Origin: Lawsonibacter sp.
Lineage (GTDB): Bacteria; Bacillota; Clostridia; Oscillospirales; Oscillospiraceae
Reading direction: 5' to 3'
Assembly (NCBI GenBank): GCA_022793355.1
Contig: JAAWCR010000196.1
Coordinates: forward strand, 1-5,232
DNA length: 5,232 nucleotides
The translations under genes were made by a program, and so were the position numbers. Every line of letters starts with the position of its first letter. Position 1 is the stretch's first letter. The notes beneath the pieces were generated by a model. It was not told the origin of the DNA. It saw nothing but the letters and a program-made list of their open reading frames with translations, and did no database searches. Shown piece after piece: positions 1-5,083 of the stretch.

Positions 1-163
1 AGAGCCTGTTTAAAATCTCTCAAAACGCCATTTGCCGGAGCTTTTCCCGCCATGCTTCGTTGGGATTTCTTGAAATAAACACAATTATTCCTGCAAAATC
101 CCGCCTCGCCTGACGAGAAAATCTCTCGTCAGCTGGCATTCTTCGAGATATTAAACAGGCTCT
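1..163. mobile_element. MITE-like non-autonomous element with terminal inverted repeats
   Basis: The first 19 bases (AGAGCCTGTTTAAAATCTC, 1-19) are the reverse complement of bases 145-163 with one mismatch. The outer 13 bases match perfectly, and looser pairing continues to about 34 bp (1-34 against 130-163, roughly 27 of 34 matching). The interior has no plausible ORF. It holds two further inverted repeats: GGGATTT at 62-68 with AAATCCC at 96-102, and a perfect 9-bp hairpin at 110-132. Small size, terminal inverted repeats, strong folding potential and absence of a transposase are the classic picture of a MITE, which would be moved in trans by a related transposase. The left end coincides with the window edge, so the target duplication cannot be seen and the inverted repeat may extend further left. 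The parent IS family is not identified. An alternative is a large structured leader or a repeat of another origin. Confidence 0.68.
110..132. repeat. Perfect 9-bp hairpin inside the MITE-like element
   Basis: CTGACGAGA (110-118) and TCTCGTCAG (124-132) are exact reverse complements separated by a 5-base loop (AAATC). No T-tract follows, so it does not look like an intrinsic terminator. It is best read as internal secondary structure of the MITE-like element, although it would also fold in any transcript reading through toward the membrane-protein gene at 179. Confidence 0.6.
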
Positions 164-170
164 AAGGAGG
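164..170 (+). promoter_or_regulatory. Ribosome binding site AAGGAGG abutting the MITE right end
   Basis: AAGGAGG is a near-perfect anti-SD match placed 8 bases before the ATG at 179. It fixes that start codon with good confidence. It begins on the base right after the last base of the terminal inverted repeat (163), so the whole visible 5' leader upstream of the RBS is element sequence. Confidence 0.85.
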
Positions 171-178
171 CTTTTGTT

Positions 179-643
179 ATGCTGATAAAAAAACTGTTAA
201 CCGGTGGCGGGGACTATGAAAGGTCTTTGCTCCAGCGCCGTTGGGCGGCGATTGGACTGCTGGTGATTGGACTGGCAGGCTTTGCCTGCTATTTCCTGCT
301 GGTGCCGGACAGTGATTTGCCCGAGTACGCGCAAGGCTTCTATCTGGGCGCGGCCTCCGGCATCACCGCCGGAGCGCTGGTACTGCTGATCCGTACGCAG
401 TATCTGCTCACCCACCCTCAGGCCCGGCGAAAAGCGAAGATCAAGGAGACGGACGAGCGGGAAATGCAGATTGCCCGCACCTCCGCTCAAATCGCTGGAG
501 GACTTACAGTCTTTGCCGCGGCGGTAGGCAGCTTCCTTGTCCTACCTTTGAGCAGGACGGCCTGCTTCACGTTGACCTGTGTGATCGCGTTCTATATCCT
601 CTGCGCCCTGCTGTCCAGCCTGTGGCTATCCAAAAAGCTGTGA
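179..643 (+). CDS. Four-helix integral membrane protein, DUF2178-like
   Basis: This 154-aa protein of unknown function is probably in the cytoplasmic membrane. Hydrophobic segments lie at about residues 23-42, 53-71, 103-123 and 128-150, giving two hairpins of two helices. They are joined by a basic, charged loop (about 79-100) containing K-x-T-D-E-R-E-x-x-I-A. A 'DER' motif just before the third helix is typical of small DUF2178-like/DUF3796-like membrane proteins, and that resemblance is the only basis for the family call. The short N-terminus is basic and no cleavable signal peptide is evident. The start is supported by AAGGAGG 8 bases upstream. The stop (TGA 641-643) overlaps the likely GTG start of the downstream RluA-family gene, implying co-transcription and translational coupling. 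No function can be assigned, and no convincing promoter is visible between the MITE-like element and the gene. Confidence 0.8.
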   Translation: MLIKKLLTGGGDYERSLLQRRWAAIGLLVIGLAGFACYFLLVPDSDLPEYAQGFYLGAASGITAGALVLLIRTQYLLTHPQARRKAKIKETDEREMQIARTSAQIAGGLTVFAAAVGSFLVLPLSRTACFTLTCVIAFYILCALLSSLWLSKKL

Positions 644-1530
644 GCCGCCGGCTGGAGCTGGCCGTTACGCCGGAGCTGGCGGGAATCAAGGTGGATACCC
701 TCCTGAAAAGGCACTTGGGCCTGTCCGGGACGGTGGTACGGCGGATCAAGTGGCTGGAGGACGGTATCCTGGTGGACGGGAACCGGGTAAACACCCGCTT
801 CTGTCCGGCGGCGGGACAGGTGCTGTCCGTCCGGTTGTCTGACCCTCAGCGCAACAGCGGCATTGTTCCCGCGCCGGGGCCACTGGATATCGTCTATGAG
901 GACGAAGACCTGATCGTCCTGAATAAGGCGGCGGGGGTGTCCGTCCACCCGGGACCTGGGCATTTTGACGATACATTGGGTAATTTTCTGGTCTATTATT
1001 ACGAAAGTTCGGGGCAGGAGGCGGATTTTCACCCCGTCCACCGGCTGGACCGGGGGACCTCCGGCCTGCTGGTTGCCGCCAAGCACCCCCACGCCCAGGA
1101 GGTTTTAAAAAAACAGCTTCACACAGAACATTTTCGCCGGGTCTATTTGGCGGTGTGCGAGGGGATTTTGGAGGATTGGACCGGCGTGATTGACGCCCCG
1201 CTGGGTCCGAAGCCCGGTTCCCTCATGGAGCAGATGGTGCGTCCTGACGGCAAGCCCGCCCGGACCAGATACGGGGTCTTGCGCCGCTGGGGGGACCGGT
1301 CGCTGGTGGAGCTGGAGCTGGAGACGGGCCGCACCCATCAGATCCGGGTCCACATGGCCCACATCGGGCACCCGCTCACCGGGGATTTCCTTTACGGGAC
1401 AGAGGACAAAGCCCTGATTGGCCGTCCGGCCCTCCACTCGGGGTATTTGTCCTTCCGCCATCCCATTACAAAAGAGAAGCTGCAATTTTCCACCCCGCTG
1501 CCGGAGGATATGGCCCGGCTGAAACTGTAA
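640..1530 (+). CDS. RluA-family RNA pseudouridine synthase
   Basis: The enzyme isomerises specific uridines in structured RNA (23S rRNA or tRNA in this family) to pseudouridine in the cytoplasm. Numbered from the longer possible start at GTG 622 (302 aa), an S4-like RNA-binding domain spans about residues 21-72. The catalytic domain follows, with DLIVLNKAAGVSVHPG (96-111), the signature HRLDRGTSGLLV (140-151) containing the catalytic Asp143, and the C-terminal motif GRTHQIRVHMAHIGHPLTGD (236-255). Length and domain order fit RluA/RluD/YlyB-type enzymes. I prefer GTG at 640 (296 aa) because it overlaps the preceding TGA as GTGA, a common coupled arrangement, and because neither GTG has a clear Shine-Dalgarno sequence of its own. 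Starting at 622 would add only six residues. Which uridine is modified cannot be told from sequence, since paralogues are common in Clostridia. No terminator is seen after the stop. Confidence 0.93.
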   Translation: MSRRLELAVTPELAGIKVDTLLKRHLGLSGTVVRRIKWLEDGILVDGNRVNTRFCPAAGQVLSVRLSDPQRNSGIVPAPGPLDIVYEDEDLIVLNKAAGVSVHPGPGHFDDTLGNFLVYYYESSGQEADFHPVHRLDRGTSGLLVAAKHPHAQEVLKKQLHTEHFRRVYLAVCEGILEDWTGVIDAPLGPKPGSLMEQMVRPDGKPARTRYGVLRRWGDRSLVELELETGRTHQIRVHMAHIGHPLTGDFLYGTEDKALIGRPALHSGYLSFRHPITKEKLQFSTPLPEDMARLKL

Positions 1531-1566
1531 ATTCTGACAAAAAAGCTCTGGTAATTTTGTTCCTCT

Positions 1567-1577
1567 TGTGGTACAAT
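1567..1577 (+). promoter_or_regulatory. Extended -10 promoter for the phospho-sugar mutase gene
   Basis: TGTGGTACAAT contains the Gram-positive -16 element TGTG, one spacer base, and a -10 hexamer TACAAT (1572-1577) that differs from TATAAT at one position. At the 17-bp spacing the -35 position (1549-1554, TGGTAA) is poor, which an extended -10 can compensate. Transcription would begin near 1584, leaving a leader of about 33 nt before the ATG at 1617. This promoter would let the mutase gene be expressed independently of the upstream pair. Confidence 0.6.
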
Positions 1578-1616
1578 CGTAAATGTCAAAATTTATGCCA
1601 TTGGAGGTATGTCAAC

Positions 1617-3344
1617 ATGTCCTACCGTGATACTTATGAAGCCTGGCTGGCCAGTTCCGCCCTGACCGCTGAGGAGAAGGCGGAGCTGGAGGCCATCAAA
1701 AACGATGAGAAGGAGATTGAGTCCCGCTTCTTCTCCCAGCTGGAGTTCGGCACCGCCGGCCTCCGGGGCACCATGGGAATGGGCACCTACCGGATGAACA
1801 TCCACGTCATCCGCCACGCCACCCAGGCCTTTGCCCAGGTGATTCTGGCCGAGGGCCCCGAGGCAGTGGCCCGGGGCGTGGCCGTTTGCTTCGACTGCCG
1901 GAACAACTCCGATCTCTTTGCCCGGGAGGCGGCCTGCGTCATGGCGGGCAACGGAATTCCCGTACGCCTCTTTGAGTCCCTGCGCCCCACCCCTGAGCTA
2001 TCCTTTGCCATCCGGGAGTACGGCTGCATCGCAGGCATCAATGTCACCGCCAGCCACAACCCCAAGGAGTATAACGGCTACAAGGTCTACTGGGAGGACG
2101 GCGCCCAGCTGCCCCCCAAGCACGCCGACGAGGTTGCTAAAAAGATGCAGGAGCTGGACGTATTCGCCTGCGTAAAGACAGCGGATTACGACCAGGCGGT
2201 GGCCGAAGGCAAAATTGTTATTATGGGCGAGGAGACCGACGAGAAATTCCTGGCCAACGCCCTGGCCCAGGCCAACGACAAAGAGGCGGTTGAGAAGGCG
2301 GCGGACACCTTCAAAATGGTGTACACACCTTTCCACGGCACCGGCTACAAGTTGATCCCCGAGGCGCTGAAGCGGCTGGGCATGAAGCACGTTATCTGCG
2401 TTCCCGAGCAGATGGTCATTGACGGCAACTTCCCTACCGTGGCCTCCCCCAACCCGGAGAATCCCGAGGGCTTTTACCTGGCGGTGGAAATCGCCAAGAA
2501 GGAGGGAGCCGACTTCATACTGGGCTCCGACCCCGATGCCGACCGGGTGGGTATCATGGTCAACACCGGCAACGGGGAGTTCAAAGTGCTCACCGGCAAC
2601 CAGACCGGCGTGCTTCTGCTGGACTACCTGATTGGCGCGATGAAGCGGACAGGCAAGCTTCCCGAGAAGCCTGTGGCCCTGAAAACCATTGTTACCACCG
2701 AGATGGCCCGGAAGGTTGCCGAGGTCAACGGCTTGCAGTGCTTCGACACCTTTACCGGCTTTAAATTCCTGGCCCAGAAGAAGGACCAGCTGGAGAGCTC
2801 TGGAGAGGGCAACGTAATCATGTCCTATGAGGAGAGCTATGGCTACATGCTGGGTTCCTTCGTTCGGGACAAGGACGCCGTCACCGCCGCCGTGGCTATG
2901 ACAGAGATGGCCGCTTGGTATGCCGGGCAGGGCATGACCCTGTACGACGCCCTGCTGGCCCTGTATGAGAAGTACGGCTATTATGGCGAAAAAACCATGA
3001 ATCTGGTCATGCCCGGCCTGGACGGCCTGAAAAAAATGGCTGAGCTGATGGCCAATCTGCGTGAGAAGCCTCCGGTGGAGATCGCCGGCGTGGCCGTCAA
3101 AGAGCAGAAGGATTACAAGGACGGCAGCGTGGTCTGCGTGGAGTGCGGCAAGAAGTCTGAGATGGAGCTGTCCGGCTCCAACGTGCTGCGCTACGAAATG
3201 GCCGACGGCACCAGCCTGATCGTCCGCCCCTCCGGCACTGAGCCCAAGGTCAAGGTCTATATCCTGGCCAACGGCGCGACCAAGGATGAGTGCGACGCCA
3301 AGGTGGAAAAATACGCCACCTGGGCCGAAAGCCTCAAGGGTTAA
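1617..3344 (+). CDS. pgcA: Phospho-sugar mutase, probably alpha-phosphoglucomutase (PgcA type)
   Basis: This cytoplasmic 575-aa enzyme of the alpha-D-phosphohexomutase superfamily is predicted to interconvert glucose-1-phosphate and glucose-6-phosphate through a phosphoserine and a bisphosphate intermediate, feeding UDP-glucose, glycogen and envelope polysaccharide synthesis. All four signature sites are present. The active-site loop is TASHNP with Ser146 as phosphoserine. The Mg-binding loop is DPDADR with Asp305, Asp307 and Asp309. The sugar-specificity loop is EESYG (405-409). The phosphate-binding loop is RPSGTEPK (537-544). The N-terminal FGTAGLRG motif is typical of the long PgcA-like branch, and the length is close to Bacillus subtilis PgcA (about 580 aa). 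The ATG at 1617 has GGAGG at 1603-1607, 9 bases upstream. The frame stays open back to 1557, but that extension runs through the -10 element and is rejected. Phosphomannomutase or mixed specificity cannot be excluded. The gene appears monocistronic, with its own promoter and terminator. Confidence 0.94.
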   Translation: MSYRDTYEAWLASSALTAEEKAELEAIKNDEKEIESRFFSQLEFGTAGLRGTMGMGTYRMNIHVIRHATQAFAQVILAEGPEAVARGVAVCFDCRNNSDLFAREAACVMAGNGIPVRLFESLRPTPELSFAIREYGCIAGINVTASHNPKEYNGYKVYWEDGAQLPPKHADEVAKKMQELDVFACVKTADYDQAVAEGKIVIMGEETDEKFLANALAQANDKEAVEKAADTFKMVYTPFHGTGYKLIPEALKRLGMKHVICVPEQMVIDGNFPTVASPNPENPEGFYLAVEIAKKEGADFILGSDPDADRVGIMVNTGNGEFKVLTGNQTGVLLLDYLIGAMKRTGKLPEKPVALKTIVTTEMARKVAEVNGLQCFDTFTGFKFLAQKKDQLESSGEGNVIMSYEESYGYMLGSFVRDKDAVTAAVAMTEMAAWYAGQGMTLYDALLALYEKYGYYGEKTMNLVMPGLDGLKKMAELMANLREKPPVEIAGVAVKEQKDYKDGSVVCVECGKKSEMELSGSNVLRYEMADGTSLIVRPSGTEPKVKVYILANGATKDECDAKVEKYATWAESLKG

Positions 3345-3355
3345 CCGGCCATATG

Positions 3356-3390
3356 ACGCCCGCTATCCGCTTGGAGGCGGGCGTTTTTGT
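3356..3390 (+). terminator. Intrinsic terminator after the phospho-sugar mutase gene
   Basis: ACGCCCGC (3356-3363) pairs perfectly with GCGGGCGT (3377-3384). The loop can add a small TCC/GGA stem, and the right arm runs into TTTTT (3384-3388). It begins 12 bases after the mutase stop codon, the normal position for a rho-independent terminator. Confidence 0.88.
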
Positions 3391-3682
3391 AAAATCGCTC
3401 TTTGCTTCAGCCTCGTTGCCCCTTTGAATTCCGACCATAATAAACGTGCTTTTGTCTGAAAATGGTTGTATTTGTGTAAAATCAGAACGAAAATACCGCT
3501 GTAAGAGGTTTCGAGTTTTAACACTCCTGTAACAAACTTCTCCATTTTGACCAAATTTTTTGAGGTTTTTAAACTGCCCCAAAAACTCAGACTTGTGTCA
3601 CGCTCCTTGCGCGGGGGTAAAAAGTTGGAAAAACCAGAAAGGAAACCTGAAAATCGTCCGTTTCCGCATAAAAAAGTGAAAC
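3391..3682. other. AT-rich intergenic stretch without a supported gene
   Basis: This stretch is visibly more AT-rich than the flanking genes. Open frames exist only on the minus strand (3363-3692 and part of 3587-3793). They lack convincing Shine-Dalgarno sites, run through the two terminator hairpins, and translate to low-complexity Ser/Phe/Arg-rich sequence with no family I recognise. Small inverted repeats are present, for example GAGTTTTAACACTC at 3513-3526 (12 of 14 palindromic) and TGAGG-TTTTT with AAAAACTCA around 3560-3590. A weak -10-like TAAAAT lies at 3477-3482. Nothing here supports a definite feature. It could be decayed mobile-element sequence or an unrecognised non-coding RNA region. 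Confidence 0.5.
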
Positions 3683-3702
3683 TGGTAGACATCCGGTAGA
3701 CG
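3683..3702. repeat. Direct repeat copy 1, tandem GGTAGAC units
   Basis: TGGTAGACATCCGGTAGACG contains two GGTAGAC units (3684-3690 and 3695-3701) whose starts are 11 bp apart, about one helical turn. It matches the second copy at 3759-3778 in 18 of 20 positions, the only difference being CC against TT. The two copies start 76 bp apart and flank a hairpin. Tandem, helically phased short repeats resemble protein-binding sites such as integrase arm-type sites, iterons or operators. Which of these applies is not known. Confidence 0.72.
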
Positions 3703-3715
3703 CCCTGAAATTTAG

Positions 3716-3759
3716 AAAGCCGCCAACCCCTTGCAGGACAAGGGGGTGACGGCTTTTTT
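3716..3759 (+). terminator. Orphan terminator-like hairpin between the direct repeats
   Basis: The left arm (3716-3733, AAAGCCGCCAACCCCTTG) pairs with the right arm (3739-3756) at 16 of 18 positions around a 5-base loop (CAGGA). The right arm runs into a T-tract (3754-3759). The shape is that of a strong rho-independent terminator on the + strand. No gene ends just upstream: the nearest stop is at 3344 and already has its own terminator. On the minus strand the trailing sequence (TTTCTAAATTT) is a weaker U-tract, so partial bidirectional activity is possible. Confidence 0.72.
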
Positions 3760-3778
3760 GGTAGACATTTGGTAGACG
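3759..3778. repeat. Direct repeat copy 2, tandem GGTAGAC units
   Basis: TGGTAGACATTTGGTAGACG contains GGTAGAC at 3760-3766 and 3771-3777, again with starts 11 bp apart, and matches 18 of 20 positions of 3683-3702. It begins on the last T of the hairpin's T-tract. It lies about 64 bp upstream of the -35 box of the DUF362 gene promoter, so an influence on that promoter is possible but not shown. Confidence 0.72.
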
Positions 3779-3841
3779 GGAGCAGCTATCCAAAGGAAAA
3801 CGAAAAATCTTTGCTAAAAACCTTAGCTACCGCCGATTTGT

Positions 3842-3870
3842 TTGACAAAGGGAAAGGCATCCGGTATGAT
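3842..3870 (+). promoter_or_regulatory. Near-consensus sigma-A promoter for the DUF362 gene
   Basis: A perfect TTGACA -35 box (3842-3847) is followed by exactly 17 bp and TATGAT (3865-3870), one mismatch from TATAAT. The expected start site is near 3877, giving a 5' leader of about 40 nt that ends in AAGGGGG (3903-3909), 7 bases before the ATG at 3917. This is the best promoter in the window and suggests good expression unless repressed. Confidence 0.85.
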
Positions 3871-3885
3871 GATATCAAATGAACT

Positions 3886-3899
3886 ATATGAATTCGTAT
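3886..3899. promoter_or_regulatory. Imperfect palindrome in the DUF362 leader, candidate operator
   Basis: ATATGAATTCGTAT is palindromic at 12 of 14 positions around GAATTC. It lies just downstream of the predicted transcription start and upstream of the RBS, where a repressor site would be effective. In addition TATGAT in the -10 box (3865-3870) is inversely repeated as ATCATA at 3898-3903. Short AT-rich palindromes arise by chance, so this is only a candidate. Confidence 0.28.
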
Positions 3900-3916
3900 C
3901 ATAAGGGGGCCTTGAT

Positions 3917-4993
3917 ATGGCGGCAATTTATGAAATTTTTGGGACGGATGCCCACAAGATGACACTGGAGCTGATGGAGGCGGTCGAGGCCGCGAAGCTG
4001 ATCCCGGCCGGGGCATCAGTAGCGCTCAAGCCGAACCTGGTGCTGGCCGGCACGCCAGAGGAGGGAGCGACCACCCATCCCGGGGTCGTTTCCGGCTGCA
4101 TAGAATATCTGCGTGCTCACGGTGTTCAAGTGATCAGCGTAATGGAAAGCGCGTGGGTGGGGGCGCGGACGGAGGATGCGGTAGAGCGGACCGGTTGCGC
4201 CCGGGTATGTGAAGCATACGGCGTACCGTTTTACGACCTGAAGCGGGACGAGACGCGGCTGGTAGAGACCCCCATACGCCCTATGGAAATCTGTTGCAGG
4301 GCACTGGACGCCGATTTTCTCATTAACCTCCCGGTGCTGAAAGGTCACTGCCAGACGGCCATGACCTGCGCGCTGAAAAACTGCAAGGGCTGTATTCCGG
4401 ACCGGGAAAAGCGCCGGTTCCACACCGAGGGACTTATGCGGCCCATTGCGGCGCTGGCCGCCGCCCTGCGGCCGAACCTGACCATCGTGGACAGCATCTG
4501 CGGAGACCTGAATTTTGAGGAGGGCGGCAACCCGGTGCAGACCAACCGCATGTTTTTGGGGCAGGACCCGGTGCAGGTGGATGTCTATGGATGCCGGCTG
4601 ATGGGACTGACGCCGGAGGATGTGCCCTACATCGGGCTGGCAGAGAAATGGGGCGCGGGGTCGGCTTGGCTGGAGGCCGGAGATGTGGTAACGCTGAATA
4701 CGCCCCAGGAGGGGGCTGACTACCCCGCCGCCTCCGGACTGGTGAAGGAGCTGACGCGCCGGGTGCGTCAGGAGAGCGCCTGTTCCGCCTGCTACGCCTC
4801 GCTGGTGCGGGGGCTGTACCTCCTGCGGGAGGAAGGAGCCACAGTCACCAGCGAAATTGCCATCGGACAGGGATGGAGGGGGAAGCGTTTTCCGGGGCCT
4901 GGCATCGGAAACTGCTGCGCACTGGCGCAGAAATATGCGCCCGGCTGTCCGCCCACCGCGAAAGAGGTGGCAGATATGCTGCGGGGCTTGTAA
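3917..4993 (+). CDS. DUF362 domain-containing protein with C-terminal cysteines
   Basis: This is a 358-aa protein of the DUF362 family, whose biochemical role is not established. The family hallmarks are visible: ALKPNLV (36-42), followed by a THPGVV-type segment, LPVLKGHCQTAMTCALKN (138-155) with His144 and Cys145, KGCIPDREKRRFH just after it, and EEGGNPV (201-207) followed by LGQDPVQVDVYGCRLMGL. These conserved polar, His and Cys residues suggest metal or cofactor binding, which is inference. The C-terminal part carries Cys289-x2-Cys292, Cys333-Cys334 and GCPP with Cys344, so a redox or iron-sulfur site is conceivable, though this is not a classic ferredoxin motif. No signal peptide or membrane helix is seen, so it is probably cytoplasmic. 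The ATG is supported by AAGGGGG 7 bases upstream and a strong promoter. No terminator follows, and the DUF1905 gene starts 90 bp downstream and may be co-transcribed. Confidence 0.9.
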   Translation: MAAIYEIFGTDAHKMTLELMEAVEAAKLIPAGASVALKPNLVLAGTPEEGATTHPGVVSGCIEYLRAHGVQVISVMESAWVGARTEDAVERTGCARVCEAYGVPFYDLKRDETRLVETPIRPMEICCRALDADFLINLPVLKGHCQTAMTCALKNCKGCIPDREKRRFHTEGLMRPIAALAAALRPNLTIVDSICGDLNFEEGGNPVQTNRMFLGQDPVQVDVYGCRLMGLTPEDVPYIGLAEKWGAGSAWLEAGDVVTLNTPQEGADYPAASGLVKELTRRVRQESACSACYASLVRGLYLLREEGATVTSEIAIGQGWRGKRFPGPGIGNCCALAQKYAPGCPPTAKEVADMLRGL

Positions 4994-5083
4994 AAAACTG
5001 GTCTTCTTCCGATTGCCGTATGATTCCTGGTCCGGGCGGGTATAAAGGATACAAATATAAAAGCATTCTCCTGGAGAAAGGCG

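Noticed and set aside
26..53. Direct repeat of CGCCAT (26-31 and 48-53)
   Set aside because: It is only 6 bp long, occurs once, and is expected by chance in GC-rich sequence.
126..154. Possible promoter in the MITE-like element (TCGTCA, 17 bp, TATTAA)
   Set aside because: Only 4 of 6 matches in each box, the -35 lies in a perfect hairpin arm, and the predicted start would fall within a few bases of the RBS.
1537..1560. ACAAAA/TTTTGT inverted repeat after the RluA-family gene as a terminator
   Set aside because: The stem is only 6 bp of mostly A-T pairs with no GC-rich core and no T-tract beyond it, and it overlaps the upstream promoter region of the next gene.
1557..1616. N-terminal extension of the phospho-sugar mutase by 20 codons
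   Set aside because: The extension would be translated from TTG through the -10 element and the GGAGG site. The ATG at 1617 has a proper RBS and begins like other PgcA-type proteins.
3363..3692. 109-aa minus-strand open frame
   Set aside because: It runs through the mutase terminator, lacks a convincing RBS, and its product is low-complexity with no recognisable domain. It is most likely a chance open frame in AT-rich DNA.
3452..3759. Small RNA from a TTGTCT/TAAAAT promoter ending at the 3716-3759 hairpin
   Set aside because: The spacing between boxes is 19 bp and the match is weak. No conserved RNA fold was recognised, so it is not annotated, although the orphan terminator keeps it possible.
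3587..3793. 68-aa minus-strand open frame over the direct repeats and hairpin
   Set aside because: The frame crosses the strong hairpin and both GGTAGAC repeat copies, whose spacing and structure explain the sequence better than coding does. No RBS or family match is seen.
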